Origin: Terriglobia bacterium
GTDB lineage: Bacteria > Acidobacteriota > Terriglobia > Terriglobales > Acidobacteriaceae
Direction of reading: 5' to 3'
Length of the DNA stretch: 64,000 nt
NCBI GenBank assembly: GCA_020073385.1
Contig: JAIQFH010000003.1
Location: 124,001 to 188,000 of the forward strand
Made by a program: the position numbers and the translations under genes. Of this stretch, positions 25,147 through 35,989 are shown piece after piece (position 1 is the stretch's first letter; each line of letters starts with the position of its first letter). The notes below the pieces were generated by a model. That model ran no database searches, had not been told where the DNA came from, and worked only from the letters and a program-made list of their open reading frames with translations.

Positions 25147-27501
25147 TTGCAGAAAGCTATCGCAGTCCGCGGTTCCGGATTACCCAATCGAGATATGACA
25201 TTACACACCGCGCTCAGGATGCCACGTTACGTTTTTGTCTTTCTGTTTCTTTCTTTCGCCATCACCTCGGTTTCCCGTCCGGCCGTTGCCGAAGGCACGC
25301 GCACCTGGGAGCAGTCGAAGTTTGAGGAACTGGTCAAAGGTACGGCTACCGGAGTGGCCATCCGCAGTTCTGGCGGACTGGAACTGGCGCCATCGTTCAA
25401 GCTGCTGTATGCCACGCCCTCGACCTATATCTGGGCGGTGTCAGCCGATGATGCGGGAAGCATCTATGCCGCCACAGGTTCACCCGCGCGTGTGTACCGC
25501 ATCACGCCCGACGGCAAGTCGACCATCATTTTCCAGCCGAAGGAACTTCAGGTGCAGGCGCTGCAAGTCGCTCCGGGAGGCGTAATTTACGCAGCCACCG
25601 CGCCCGATGGCAAGGTCTACAAGATCGAGCACAAGGCCGGAGACAAGACTGAACCTTCCAAGTCTGAAAACAAAGCCGAAAACAAGGCCGGCGACAATGC
25701 GCAGAAAGATCCGGCCAAGCCTGCAGTCGATTCTTCATGGACCTCTTCTGAGTACTTTGCGCCCGGGACCAAGTACATCTGGGACCTGGCTCTGGACAAG
25801 ACCGGAAATCTGTATGTGGGCACCGGCGATCGCGGCGAGATCTACAAGGTAACTCCGAAGGGTGAGCACTCGCTCTTCTTCAAAAGCGACGAAACCCATA
25901 TCCGGGCTCTCGCACTGGATGCGCAAGGAAACCTGATCGCTGGAACTGACGGCAGCGGGTTGGTCTACCGAATTTCTCCAGCCGGGGAAGGGTTCGTTCT
26001 CTATAGCGCGCCGAAGAAGGAAATCACGGCGCTGGCTCTTGACCATGACGGAAATATCTATGCCTCAGGTGTCGGTGAGAAGCGTCCCGGGATGGGAGGA
26101 GCACCGGGAACTCCTTCCATGATGATTACGATGGGACAGAATCCTGCCGCCATCCCGGGTGTCCAGACGCCTGGCATTGTGATGACTCCCACTCCCGGGG
26201 CCATTACCACGTTTCCGATCCCCGGCGCGGGCGCAACCGGTGGTTCCGATGTTTACCGGATCGGATCTGACGGCTCGCCTTTGCGCATCTGGACCTCGCG
26301 GGAAGACATTGTCTATGCCCTTGCTTTCGATTCACACAACAAGCTTCTGGCGGGCACCGGAAACCGTGGACATGTCTTTGCGATCGATGGGCCCGATGAC
26401 TATTCTGACCTGCTGAAAGCGCCAGCCTCGCAAGTTACCGGATTTGCCAAAGCTCCGAGTGGCGGCCTCTATGCCGCGACCAGCAATCTCGGCAAGATCT
26501 TTGTCCTCGGGCCAGGCGCTGAGAAAGAGGGTTCTTACGAAAGCGATGTCTTCGATGCGAAGATTTTTTCGCGCTGGGGACGCGCCGAATTTCGTGGCTC
26601 AGGAAATGTGGATCTCCTGGCTCGCAGCGGCAATGTCGACAATCCGGACCGCAACTGGAGTCCATGGAAGCAAGTGGACCTGAGCAAGGGCGTCGAGTTA
26701 AACATCCCGCCGGCTCGCTACGCACAGTGGAAGGCGGTTCTGCACGACGGAGGCGCGAAGCCCTCGGTCGATTCTGTGACCGTGAATTATTTGCCGAAAA
26801 ACATCGCGCCAGAGATTGACGACGTTTCGGCGCAGATTGGCGTGCGCTACCAGCCGCTCCCGAAGACATCGCTTAACGCCAGCACGGATATCAGCGGATC
26901 CTCTGGCATCCACTTCGAATCGCCCGTGCCCAGCACTCATGACAAGGACGCGATCGGCGTGAAGTGGACGGCGCACGACGACAACGACGATCAACTCGCA
27001 TATTCCGTCTACTACCGCGGCGACGGAGAATCCCGCTGGCTGTTGTTGAAGGACAGCATCACCGATAAGGCGTATTCCTTCGATGCCAGTCTGCTTCCCG
27101 ATGGAGGCTACACGATCAAGGTGGTCGCCTCCGATGCGCCTTCGCATTCTCCCGGTGACGCGCTTTCCACGTCGCGCGAGAGCCGCCGCTTTGAAGTCGA
27201 CACCACTCCTCCGCGCATCGAAAATCTCACTGCTTCTGTCGAGGGCGGACAGTTCCACGTCCGTTTCCGCGCCGAGGATGGATTCTCTGCGATAAAACGC
27301 GCGGAATTCTCTGTGGACGCCGGCGATTGGAAGTACGTAGAACCGGCAGGACAGTTGTCTGATTCGAAGACCGAAGACTACGACTTCAAGGGCGCACTCG
27401 ATTCCACGAAAGATGCGGCGGGCGAACACGTAGTCGTCGTGCGCGCCTACGACAAGTATGACAACATGGGAGCGGCGAAAACTGTGCTGAAGGCAAAGTA
27501 G
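25147..27501 (+). CDS. Secreted beta-propeller protein with C-terminal Ig/FN3-like region, unknown function (start may be ~25195)
   Basis: Repeated blade motifs (SIYAATGSPARVYRITPDGK, NLYVGTGDRGEIYKVTPKGE, NLIAGTDGSGLVYRISPAGE, KLLAGTGNRGHVFAIDG); signal-like N-terminus. Confidence 0.75.
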   Translation: MQKAIAVRGSGLPNRDMTLHTALRMPRYVFVFLFLSFAITSVSRPAVAEGTRTWEQSKFEELVKGTATGVAIRSSGGLELAPSFKLLYATPSTYIWAVSADDAGSIYAATGSPARVYRITPDGKSTIIFQPKELQVQALQVAPGGVIYAATAPDGKVYKIEHKAGDKTEPSKSENKAENKAGDNAQKDPAKPAVDSSWTSSEYFAPGTKYIWDLALDKTGNLYVGTGDRGEIYKVTPKGEHSLFFKSDETHIRALALDAQGNLIAGTDGSGLVYRISPAGEGFVLYSAPKKEITALALDHDGNIYASGVGEKRPGMGGAPGTPSMMITMGQNPAAIPGVQTPGIVMTPTPGAITTFPIPGAGATGGSDVYRIGSDGSPLRIWTSREDIVYALAFDSHNKLLAGTGNRGHVFAIDGPDDYSDLLKAPASQVTGFAKAPSGGLYAATSNLGKIFVLGPGAEKEGSYESDVFDAKIFSRWGRAEFRGSGNVDLLARSGNVDNPDRNWSPWKQVDLSKGVELNIPPARYAQWKAVLHDGGAKPSVDSVTVNYLPKNIAPEIDDVSAQIGVRYQPLPKTSLNASTDISGSSGIHFESPVPSTHDKDAIGVKWTAHDDNDDQLAYSVYYRGDGESRWLLLKDSITDKAYSFDASLLPDGGYTIKVVASDAPSHSPGDALSTSRESRRFEVDTTPPRIENLTASVEGGQFHVRFRAEDGFSAIKRAEFSVDAGDWKYVEPAGQLSDSKTEDYDFKGALDSTKDAAGEHVVVVRAYDKYDNMGAAKTVLKAK

Positions 27502-27546
27502 CGCCGGCGTCCCGCCGGCTTCGGCGCGGGCATCTTGCCCGCGCAT
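27502..27546. repeat. GC-rich tandem hairpin repeat (family C, copy 1)
   Basis: GCGCCGGCGTCCCGCCGGCTTCGGCGCGGGCATCTTGCCCGCGC. Confidence 0.7.
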
Positions 27547-27638
27547 GTCGGGTATCTGGGCAGTGCTGAAAGTCTTCGAATCGGGACATGTCCGAATGGC
27601 CTCTTTTGAAGAGCGAGAGATTCCCGGACAATATCCTC

Positions 27639-28922
27639 ATGTGTAAGTCTCGGGCAGCCCTCCGGATTGCGTTTTTCATTTCCATCGCAGCAGCGGTCGT
27701 GTCTCTCACCGCATGCTCAGGCGTCTCCAATCGATCAGGGAACGGCGGCAATGGCGGTGGAGGCGGAGGGAATGGCGGAGGAACCGGCGGCGGTAATCTC
27801 GCTTGCAATGGTATGTCCACCGGGCAGACTGCGAGTCTGAACGGCTTTGTTCCGTTCACCAGCAGCAATCTGTGGAACACCGACATTTCATCCGCCCCGG
27901 TCGATCCGAATTCTGGCGCGATTATCACGAACTGGGTTGGCTCTGTGAACGTGCACCCGGATTGGGGCACCGATCCGACCTACGGCATTCCTTACGTTGT
28001 GGTCAACGGTAACCAGTCGCTGGTCAAAGTGAATCTTCAGGCTTACGGCGATGAAAGTGACCCTGGCCCGATGCCGGTTCCCGCAAATGCTCCGATAGAA
28101 GGCGGATCATCAAGTACGGGCGATCGCCACGTACTCGTCCTCGACAACGGCAACTGCTTTCTGTACGAACTCTACAATTCCTCCGTGAACGGGGACGGAA
28201 GCTGGAACGCCGACTCGACCGCGGTCTGGGATCTGCTTTCTGACGAGCAACGACCTTACACGTGGACGTCCGCCGATGCCGCGGGCTTGCCAATCTTCCC
28301 CGGCCTGGTGCGATATGACGAAGTCGCTTCAGGAAAGATTCAACACGCCTTCCGTTTCACTTTGCCTAGAACGCGTGCTGCAATCGTCCCGCCAGCCTCG
28401 CACTGGGCAGGGAATACCAGCGACCCGAGCGCCCCGCCGATGGGTTTGCGCCTGAGACTGAAGTCGACCTATGACATCTCTGGATTCTCTTCTCAGATGC
28501 AGGTCATCCTAATGGCCATGAAGCATTACGGACTGATCCTGGCCGACAACGGGAGTTCGCTATTCGTGACGGGAGTGTCTGACAGCCGTTGGGGATCCGA
28601 TCTCGATTCTCTCAAGACGGTCCCCGCATCCGCCTTCGAAGTCGTACAGATGAATCCCATCTATACCAGCGCCAACTATCCGACGGGCGCCGCGCCGACG
28701 GTCAGCAGCTTCACGGCTTCGCCGACTCACGTTTCCTCCGGAGGAAGCGTGACCCTTTCATGGACCGCCGGCAGCGCGGATTACGTCATCGTTTCCCCGG
28801 GCCCAGGTGCCGTCCGCGACACCAGCGTGACGGTGAATCCAACCGCGACCACGACCTATACGCTGTACGTCACGAATCAATACGGACGCACGACGGCCAC
28901 GGTCACAGTGACCGTCCCGTAA
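27639..28922 (+). CDS. Lipoprotein with Gly/Asn linker and C-terminal Ig-like domain
   Basis: MCKSRAALRIAFFISIAAAVVSLTACSG lipobox; GNGGNGGGGGGNGGGTGGG linker; PTVSSFTASPTHVSSGGSVTLSWTAGSADYVIVSPG…TTTYTLYVTNQYGRTTATVTVTVP. Start chosen inside ORF 27588. Confidence 0.68.
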   Translation: MCKSRAALRIAFFISIAAAVVSLTACSGVSNRSGNGGNGGGGGGNGGGTGGGNLACNGMSTGQTASLNGFVPFTSSNLWNTDISSAPVDPNSGAIITNWVGSVNVHPDWGTDPTYGIPYVVVNGNQSLVKVNLQAYGDESDPGPMPVPANAPIEGGSSSTGDRHVLVLDNGNCFLYELYNSSVNGDGSWNADSTAVWDLLSDEQRPYTWTSADAAGLPIFPGLVRYDEVASGKIQHAFRFTLPRTRAAIVPPASHWAGNTSDPSAPPMGLRLRLKSTYDISGFSSQMQVILMAMKHYGLILADNGSSLFVTGVSDSRWGSDLDSLKTVPASAFEVVQMNPIYTSANYPTGAAPTVSSFTASPTHVSSGGSVTLSWTAGSADYVIVSPGPGAVRDTSVTVNPTATTTYTLYVTNQYGRTTATVTVTVP

Positions 28923-28999
28923 ATTTCCTTCGTGTACCTTAGCCTGCCCTGAGCGCAGTCGAAGGGTGCCCTTTAAGGGTGCCCTTTGTGGTTGAAGGT

Positions 29000-30325
29000 T
29001 TATTCGGCGGCCAAATAAGCGTAGCGGAAGATGAACAGCGGAGTCAGGATCCAGATCACGGGACTCACTTCCCGGAACCTGCCCGCCGCCACTTTCACCA
29101 ACGTATAGGAGATCAGTCCCAGGCTGAGTCCGGTCGCAATGCTGAAGGTGAGTGGAGTCGCCAGCAGGGTCACGAATGCAGGAATCGCCTCGGTGAAATC
29201 GGACCAAACCACGCGCCCGATCGATTCAGTCATGAGCGCGCCCACCACGATCAATGCAGGCGCGGTAGCGTATCCCGGGATTGCCGTCGCGAGCGGAGTG
29301 AAGAAAACCGCTAAAAGAAATAGTGCCGCCACGAAGACGTTACTCAATCCGGTCCGCGCACCGGCAGCGACTCCCGCAGCGCTCTCGATGTAGCTGGTCA
29401 CCGTCGAGGTTCCGGTCAGCGCACCGAAAACCGTCCCCATAGCGTCCGACACCAGCGCTCGCCCAACCCGCGGAATCTTCCCATCCTTTACAAATTTGCC
29501 CTGCTCGCAGACTCCCAGCAGCGTGCCCACGTTGTCGAATAGATCGACGAAGAGGAACACGAAGATGATCTCGAGCAAACCGAGGTGCAGCGCTCCTCGC
29601 AAATCCAGTTTCAGCCAAGTTGCCGACGGATGCGGCAAAGAAAGAATATGCACCGGCCATGTTGCCATCCCGCGAAGGATGCCGAGCAAGGTGGTAGCGA
29701 CAACGCCGATCAGAATTGCACCTGTCACTTTTCGCGTCATCAGGATCAGTATGATGACAAGGCCCACGCACGCCAGTTGCGCCTCGTGGTTTCCAAAGCT
29801 TCCCAGGCTGACGAATGTCGCAGGATTCGCTACAACCAAGTTTGCATTCCGCAGTCCGACGAAGGCGATGAACATTCCGATTCCGCCCGCGGTCGAGTGT
29901 TTCAAGCAGTCTGGGATTCCGTTCACGATCTTTTCGCGCACACGGCTGACGGTCAGAATCAGGAAGAAGACGCCCGAGAAGAAAATCACGCCAAGCGCAG
30001 TCTGCCAGGGTACATGCATCCCCAGGCACACCGAGTACGTGAAATACGCATTCAACGACATGCCCGGAGCGAGCGCGATGGGATAGTTCGCGTAAAGCCC
30101 CATCACCAGCGTCGCAGCGGCGGACGAAATACAGGTGGCAAACACGACTCCCTCGATCGGCATTCCTGCCTTGGAGAGAATCTGCGGGTTCACCACCACG
30201 ATGTAGGCCATGGTGACGAAGGTGGTCAGCCCGCCAAGAAACTCTGCGCGAACCGTGGTCTGGTTTTCTTTGAGACGGAAGTAGCGCTCGATCAATTCGA
30301 TTCCTCGTTGGAGAAGGAAACGCAT
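29000..30325 (-). CDS. NCS2 family (AzgA-like) purine permease
   Basis: LIERYFRLKENQTTVRAEFLGGLTTFVTMAYIVVVNPQILSKAGMP; DLFDNVGTLLGVCEQGKFVKDGKIPRVGRALVSDAMGTVFGALTGTSTVTSYIESAAGVAAGARTG. Confidence 0.95.
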   Translation of the reverse strand: MRFLLQRGIELIERYFRLKENQTTVRAEFLGGLTTFVTMAYIVVVNPQILSKAGMPIEGVVFATCISSAAATLVMGLYANYPIALAPGMSLNAYFTYSVCLGMHVPWQTALGVIFFSGVFFLILTVSRVREKIVNGIPDCLKHSTAGGIGMFIAFVGLRNANLVVANPATFVSLGSFGNHEAQLACVGLVIILILMTRKVTGAILIGVVATTLLGILRGMATWPVHILSLPHPSATWLKLDLRGALHLGLLEIIFVFLFVDLFDNVGTLLGVCEQGKFVKDGKIPRVGRALVSDAMGTVFGALTGTSTVTSYIESAAGVAAGARTGLSNVFVAALFLLAVFFTPLATAIPGYATAPALIVVGALMTESIGRVVWSDFTEAIPAFVTLLATPLTFSIATGLSLGLISYTLVKVAAGRFREVSPVIWILTPLFIFRYAYLAAE

Positions 30326-30426
30326 ATTCTACGGCAAGAGGTCGGGCATTCGTAGTTGGCGAGAGCGCTCGACTGAAGTTAAGAGGTTCCCTCTGTGCTC
30401 CTCCGTGTCCTCAGTGGTGAAAGTTC

Positions 30427-31701
30427 TTAAGCTGGATCAGCAGTTGTCGATTGAACATCGGTGGTTATGGAATGCAACTCGCCGGCCCGTCGAAGGTCCG
30501 GAAACCACCAGGCCCACAGAGTAACGACCAACAAGGTTCCCACTCCTCCCAGCACAACAGCTGGCACAGTTCCAAACCACTGCGCGGTGAGGCCGGACTC
30601 GAACTGTCCAAATTCATTCGAGGTGCCGATGAAGATCATATCCACAGCAGTCACTCTGCCTCGCATCTCGTCGGGCGTAGCCAGCAGTGTCAAAGTCGCG
30701 CGAATGATGACGCTGATCATGTCGCTCGCTCCAAGCAGCACCAGCGCGATCAGCGAGAGGGTCAGGCTGCGCGATAGTCCAAAGATGATCGTGAACACCC
30801 CGAATCCGGCGACAGCCCAAAGCAATTTCGGCCCCGAGTTTCCCCGCAACGGCCAGTGCGCCAGCAGAATTGCCATCAGCGCCGCACCCACTCCCGGAGC
30901 CGTCCTCAGCAATCCAAGTCCCCACGGCCCCGTATGCAGGATCTCGCGAGCGTAAACGGGAAGAAGGGCCACGGCACCGCCGAGCATGACGGCGAATAAA
31001 TCCAGCGAGATCGCGCCCAGGATGAGTTTGTTGTTGCGGATGAAATGCAAACCTGCGAAGAGAGTCTTGAGATTCATCGGCTCTCGAGGACGCGCTTTCA
31101 CTTCCGACTTAATGCGGAATGTAGTAACCGTCGCCCCAATCGCCGTAACCATGGCAATCACATAAACCGCGGAGGGCCCACGGAATGCCGCGTAGACAAT
31201 TCCTCCGAAGGAGGGACCGAGAACGGTCGCGGCCTGAAAAATCGTCGCATTCCAGGCAACGGCGTTCGCGAAGTGCTCCTGCGGCACAAGTTGCGGCAGG
31301 ATCGACCGGCTGGCGGGTCCGTTGAAAGAACGCACGATTCCGATCATCACCAAAACGACGTAGATCGGCACAATGGACGGGACGCCACGGCGGCTGAGCG
31401 CCAGCAACAGGGCGAAGCACAAGCCATATCCCGCATAGCAGGCCGACAAAACATTGCGCCGCTCAAACCGGTCCGAGGTGTGTCCGGAGATCGGGAACAG
31501 CAGTATCCCGGGCAGAAACTGCGCCAGTCCCACATATCCAAGATCAAGCGGCCGCTTTGTGATCTCATAAACCTGCCAGCCGACGGCCACCGCCTGCATC
31601 TCGACGGCGGACACAATCAGAAATCGCGCTATCTGGAAGAGCAAGAATCCCGGATGGGAAAAGGCCGCGCGTCCCGCCCTGGCATCGGCAATCGGAGGCA
31701 T
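30427..31701 (-). CDS. MFS transporter (EntS/MFS_3-like)
   Basis: ITKRPLDLGYVGLAQFLPGILLFPISGHTSDRFERRNVL; FNGPASRSILPQLVPQEHFANAVAWNATIFQAATVLGPSFGG. Confidence 0.9.
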   Translation of the reverse strand: MPPIADARAGRAAFSHPGFLLFQIARFLIVSAVEMQAVAVGWQVYEITKRPLDLGYVGLAQFLPGILLFPISGHTSDRFERRNVLSACYAGYGLCFALLLALSRRGVPSIVPIYVVLVMIGIVRSFNGPASRSILPQLVPQEHFANAVAWNATIFQAATVLGPSFGGIVYAAFRGPSAVYVIAMVTAIGATVTTFRIKSEVKARPREPMNLKTLFAGLHFIRNNKLILGAISLDLFAVMLGGAVALLPVYAREILHTGPWGLGLLRTAPGVGAALMAILLAHWPLRGNSGPKLLWAVAGFGVFTIIFGLSRSLTLSLIALVLLGASDMISVIIRATLTLLATPDEMRGRVTAVDMIFIGTSNEFGQFESGLTAQWFGTVPAVVLGGVGTLLVVTLWAWWFPDLRRAGELHSITTDVQSTTADPA

Positions 31702-31749
31702 GAACGTCTAATGTGACACAGAATGGATTGCACGTGGTAACGAGAGTTC

Positions 31750-31912
31750 GTGTGGGGGCGGAGGCAGCTTGCCCTGAGCAAAGTCGAAGCGTCCGCCCCG
31801 CGAGCGAAGCCAGCGTTTCGGCTGCCTGGAAGTGCACGCCCTTTCCGCGTTCACCTGCAGTCGTCATTGCGCGCTTTGCGCGCAACCCCGGACGAGGTGT
31901 CCAGGGCTACAT
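31750..31912. repeat. BIME-like two-ended palindromic element (family A, copy 2)
   Basis: GTGTGGGGGCGGAGGC…GTCCGCCCCGCGAGCGAAGC…GCGCGCTTTGCGCGCAACCCCGGACGAGGTGTCCAGGGCTACAT. Confidence 0.8.
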
Positions 31913-31918
31913 TTCTGC

Positions 31919-33304
31919 TCACGCTACTAGCGGAACATTCGCGATCCCAGCGGTCCCGAACACTCTTCGGTAGCGCTCAATCTCCGAAGGCGGCCCCAGC
32001 GCTTTTGAATAATTATCTGAGAGTTTCACCGCCGGCTGCCCTTCGACGGTCGACACTTTGCAGATGAGACCGATCGGATCAAACCCACCTCCGTCGTTCG
32101 GGTTGCATCCGCGAAAATCATTGGTCAACAAAGTTCCCCAGCCTGCGCTGAAACGGATCCTTTGATCCGCCATCCATTTGTTCGGATGGTGAAAGTCAGA
32201 GGCATTTCGAAAATCGCTGGGAACGCCGCCCTCCGCTATCGTTCCGGCGAAATACGCATGCAGCCCGAGGATGGTGTCGACATCGAGAGTGTCGGAAGCG
32301 ATCAGAAGTTTCTCCCGCGGATCGCGTCCTCTGGCCGTGAGCCATTCGATATACTCATCACCCGCGACGTAGGGATCTTTACTGTCAACGCGCTGGCCGG
32401 TCCAGTCGGCAACCCACTCCGGCGCATGGGCCAGAAACTGAGTGGTTCCAAACGTGTCGGGCAGCATGACGCGCAACGCGCCCTCGTACGTCTGCTGCCA
32501 CAGTTCAAGCATGTTGTATTGCGATGCTTTTAACTCGACATCATCTTTCGCCAGAGCGGCCATGACCATCGGAATCTCATGGGCGTTCGTTCCGATCGCT
32601 TCCAGATCATGCTTGTGGGCGAGAAAGGCGTTCGAGGTGCCGATGAAATTGCTGCCGAGATTGGCGGCCATCGCTACCACAACGTATTCCTGCCACAGAA
32701 AGCTGTGCCGCCTGCGGGTTCCGAAGTCCGCCACGCTCAACCCCGGCACGCCGCGCAGGCGTTCAATCTTGCCCCACAACTTCGTTTTCGCCCGCGCGTA
32801 AAGAATGTCGAGCCCGAATTCGCTCAGCGTCTTCAATTGCGCGCGTGTCTTCAACTCGTCGAGAATCGCCAAGGCATACAGTTCCCACATAGTGGTCGCG
32901 GTCCATGGTCCTTCAAACGTCAACTGGATCTGGCCGTCGCGCACGCGGAACTGGTAATCCGATAAGCGAAAGTCCTTCTCCAGCCATTCCAAAAATGCAG
33001 GTTCGAAAATTCCGCGCCGTCCGTAGAACGTGTTGCCCGCCAGCCAGACCAGTTCCGATTTGCGGAAGTGCAGTCCGCGCACGTGCTGCAGCTGAACCTT
33101 AAACTCCTCGATATGAATGATATCGGCGATGCGTACCGCGGGATGACGGTTGAAGAGCGAGAACTCCACCTGTGTGTTGCGAAAATGCTTCCAGATGAAT
33201 TGCAGCATCAACAGCTTGTAGAAGTCGGTATCCAGCAGCGACCGGATGACGGGATCGAGTTCCCAGTTATGGTTATGCGCGCGTTCGGCGTGGTTGATGA
33301 TCAT
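31919..33304 (-). CDS. pncB: Nicotinate phosphoribosyltransferase
   Basis: IRSLLDTDFYKLLMLQFIWKHFRNTQVEFSLFNRHP; ADFGTRRRHSFLWQEYVVVAM; FIGTSNAFLAHKHDLEAIGTNAHE; FSAGWGTLLTNDF. Confidence 0.95.
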   Translation of the reverse strand: MIINHAERAHNHNWELDPVIRSLLDTDFYKLLMLQFIWKHFRNTQVEFSLFNRHPAVRIADIIHIEEFKVQLQHVRGLHFRKSELVWLAGNTFYGRRGIFEPAFLEWLEKDFRLSDYQFRVRDGQIQLTFEGPWTATTMWELYALAILDELKTRAQLKTLSEFGLDILYARAKTKLWGKIERLRGVPGLSVADFGTRRRHSFLWQEYVVVAMAANLGSNFIGTSNAFLAHKHDLEAIGTNAHEIPMVMAALAKDDVELKASQYNMLELWQQTYEGALRVMLPDTFGTTQFLAHAPEWVADWTGQRVDSKDPYVAGDEYIEWLTARGRDPREKLLIASDTLDVDTILGLHAYFAGTIAEGGVPSDFRNASDFHHPNKWMADQRIRFSAGWGTLLTNDFRGCNPNDGGGFDPIGLICKVSTVEGQPAVKLSDNYSKALGPPSEIERYRRVFGTAGIANVPLVA

Positions 33305-33497
33305 CGGACGAGGGCGGTCCTCACTGACAGTCTAGAGGATTATCCCAGTCGCTGCGAGTGAGCTCCAGTCGCAGACATAAGAGTGGCGCGGAGTTGCTAT
33401 CGATTCCGCGGCGCGCACGTCAAAGTCAGCAACGGCGCTCGGGCGTTGCGGGACTGCATCACCCTCGGTACTCCGATCTGCCCGTCTCTCGTCTACA

Positions 33498-35831
33498 ATG
33501 CTTCTCGCCCTCGTGACTGGAAAAGATTTCAGATCAAGCTTGCCCCGAGTTGCGGCATTGCTCCTGCTCTTTGTGCCTTTCGGTTACGCCGCGCCGCCTG
33601 CAATACAGATTCCCCGTATCGAGCACGCGCCCAGGCTCGCCGATTTCGAGGCTATGCGGCCCGCCGGCGGAGCGTCCGAAAACATGTTGAAGGTTTCCGG
33701 CTTTATCGCCCGCGAGCCCGCTGACGGTGCGCCGCCCACGCAAGACACCGACGTCTATCTGGCCTATGACGACCACAACCTTTACGCGGTCTTTATCTGC
33801 TGGGACAAGGAGCCCGACAAGATTCGTGCCCGCATGACTCGCCGCGAAGATATCTTCTCCGACGATTCGGCTGAGATCATGATCGACACCTTCAACGACG
33901 CCCGCCGCGGATACGCCTTCGCCGCTAATCCCCTAGGCATCCAGTGGGACGCGCTCTGGACCGAAGGCTCGATCGGCAATGGACTTCCCGCCGATTACAA
34001 CGGTTTCGATCAGTCGTTCGACACCGTGTGGAACTCCGAAGGTCGGCTCACCAGCCAGGGTTACATGTTGCTGATGACGATCCCTTTCAAGAGCCTGCGC
34101 TTTCCGAAAACCGATCCTCAGCAGTGGCGGATAATCCTCAACCGCAGCATTCCGCGCACCAACGAAAACCTGTTTTGGCCGCGTATCTCCAACCGCATTC
34201 AGGGACGATTCAATCAAGCTGCGACCGCAACCGGTATCGATCACATCTCGCCGGCTCGCAACATTCAACTCATCCCCTACGGACTACTGCGCGGGTTTCG
34301 TGACATCGATGACCGCGATCCCACACATCCAATCTTCGCCAACCGTACCTTGCAGCCGGAAGCGGGACTGGATGCGAAGTTCATCCTGCATGACAGCTTT
34401 GTGCTTGATGCCACGATCAACCCGGATTTCAGCCAGATCGAATCGGATCAGCCGCAGATCACCGTCAATCAGCGTTTCGCCGTGTTCTTCCCCGAGAAGC
34501 GGCCGTTCTTCTTGGAAAACAGCAACTACTTCACCAGCCCGATCGACCTGGTCTTTACTCGCAACATCGGGCATCCAGAATTTGGCCTACGCCTGACGGG
34601 CAAGATGGGTCCGTGGGCAGTAGGAGTTCTCGCCAGCGATGATCGCGCTCCGGGAGAAGCTTTGCCTTTGAGCGATTCTCACTCCGGTGACCGGGCAACC
34701 TTCACTATCGCGCGCGTGAGCCGGGACATTCTTGATCAATCCACGGTTGGAGCGATCTACACCGATCGCGAATTTGCCGGTGGATACAACCGCGTCGGAG
34801 GCATTGACGCAAATCTGAAGCTCAATCAGCACTGGCGCTTGCAGGGTCAGGCAGTGAGCAGCTCCACACACGACATTATCGCGGGAACTCCACCCTTGGA
34901 CGGGCTCGGCTACAAACTCGATCTTGAACGAATCGGACGCAAGCTCAACCTGCAGTCCCAGTACCTCGACTTCAGCCCCAACTTCGAAACCCAGACCGGA
35001 TTCGTGAACCGGGTCGACCTCCGGGAGCAGATTCTTAAAGCCAGCTACTACTGGCGGCCGGAGGGCAAGTTCCTCATATCGTATGGGCCGACGCTTCAGA
35101 TGTTTAATATCTGGGACCACAGCGGCACGGCGCTCGATTACTTTGCGTATCCGGGATTTCGTGTGGACATGACGCGCGGCACCTACGTCAACTTTCATCC
35201 CTATGGATACGACGACGTCCGCCTGCGCCCAATCGACTACAGCACGCTGTCGCGGGTGACTGCCTATCCGCAACCATTTTGGGGAATTGATGCCGGGACG
35301 AGCTGGTTCAAGGAATTCGACCTGACCGCATTCTTTGTGTCCGGCGTTGGAGTGAACTTCAATCCTGCCGCGAACCAGGCCCCTAAGATAGGACACGAGG
35401 ACCAAGGCAATTTCACTCTGACCTTTCACGCGGCCGGACGCTTGCGCATCGATAACGCTTACCTGATCGAACACATTCGCGAACGCGATTCTCACCTCAC
35501 CGCCGTTACCAATCACATCATTCGCAGCAAGTGGAATTATCAGTTCACGCGCAATCTGTCCGCTCGCCTGATCCTTCAGTACAACGCGGTGTTGGCGAAT
35601 CCGGATATCAGTTCACTGTCCCGCACCAAGAACTTCAACACCGATTTCCTGATCACTTACCTCATTCATCCGGGGACAGCCATCTACGTGGGTTACAACA
35701 GCGATCTGGAGAATCTGGATCGGAACCTTGCGGTCGATCCCGTGACCGGCGCGATCCTGACCACGCGCAATGGCTACATCAATGATGGCAGGCAGTTTTT
35801 CGTGAAGGCCTCGTATGTGTTCCGCTTCTAG
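33498..35831 (+). CDS. Carbohydrate-binding (CBM9-like) / DUF5916 outer-membrane-type protein
   Basis: DTDVYLAYDDHNLYAVFICWDKEPDKIRARMTRREDIFSDDSAEIMIDTFNDARRGYAFAANPLGIQWDA; INPDFSQIESDQPQITVNQRFAVFFPEKRPFFLENSNYF; C-terminal aromatic F. Confidence 0.85.
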   Translation: MLLALVTGKDFRSSLPRVAALLLLFVPFGYAAPPAIQIPRIEHAPRLADFEAMRPAGGASENMLKVSGFIAREPADGAPPTQDTDVYLAYDDHNLYAVFICWDKEPDKIRARMTRREDIFSDDSAEIMIDTFNDARRGYAFAANPLGIQWDALWTEGSIGNGLPADYNGFDQSFDTVWNSEGRLTSQGYMLLMTIPFKSLRFPKTDPQQWRIILNRSIPRTNENLFWPRISNRIQGRFNQAATATGIDHISPARNIQLIPYGLLRGFRDIDDRDPTHPIFANRTLQPEAGLDAKFILHDSFVLDATINPDFSQIESDQPQITVNQRFAVFFPEKRPFFLENSNYFTSPIDLVFTRNIGHPEFGLRLTGKMGPWAVGVLASDDRAPGEALPLSDSHSGDRATFTIARVSRDILDQSTVGAIYTDREFAGGYNRVGGIDANLKLNQHWRLQGQAVSSSTHDIIAGTPPLDGLGYKLDLERIGRKLNLQSQYLDFSPNFETQTGFVNRVDLREQILKASYYWRPEGKFLISYGPTLQMFNIWDHSGTALDYFAYPGFRVDMTRGTYVNFHPYGYDDVRLRPIDYSTLSRVTAYPQPFWGIDAGTSWFKEFDLTAFFVSGVGVNFNPAANQAPKIGHEDQGNFTLTFHAAGRLRIDNAYLIEHIRERDSHLTAVTNHIIRSKWNYQFTRNLSARLILQYNAVLANPDISSLSRTKNFNTDFLITYLIHPGTAIYVGYNSDLENLDRNLAVDPVTGAILTTRNGYINDGRQFFVKASYVFRF

Positions 35832-35834
35832 ATC

Positions 35835-35977
35835 GTGTAGCCCTGGACGCCTCGTCCGGGGTTGCGCGCAAAGCGCGCAATGAAGAAGCTGGATATAAGC
35901 GTACTGGCCGTTGCGACTTACACAGCTGGCACGCGTCGCTTCGCGACGTGGGTCGGACGAGGCGTCCGCCCCTACAC
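35835..35977. repeat. BIME-like two-ended palindromic element (family A, copy 3)
   Basis: GTGTAGCCCTGGACGCCTCGTCCGGGGTTGCGCGCAAAGCGCGCAATGA…GGTCGGACGAGGCGTCCGCCCCTACAC. Confidence 0.85.
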
Positions 35978-35989
35978 ACCCTTGATTCT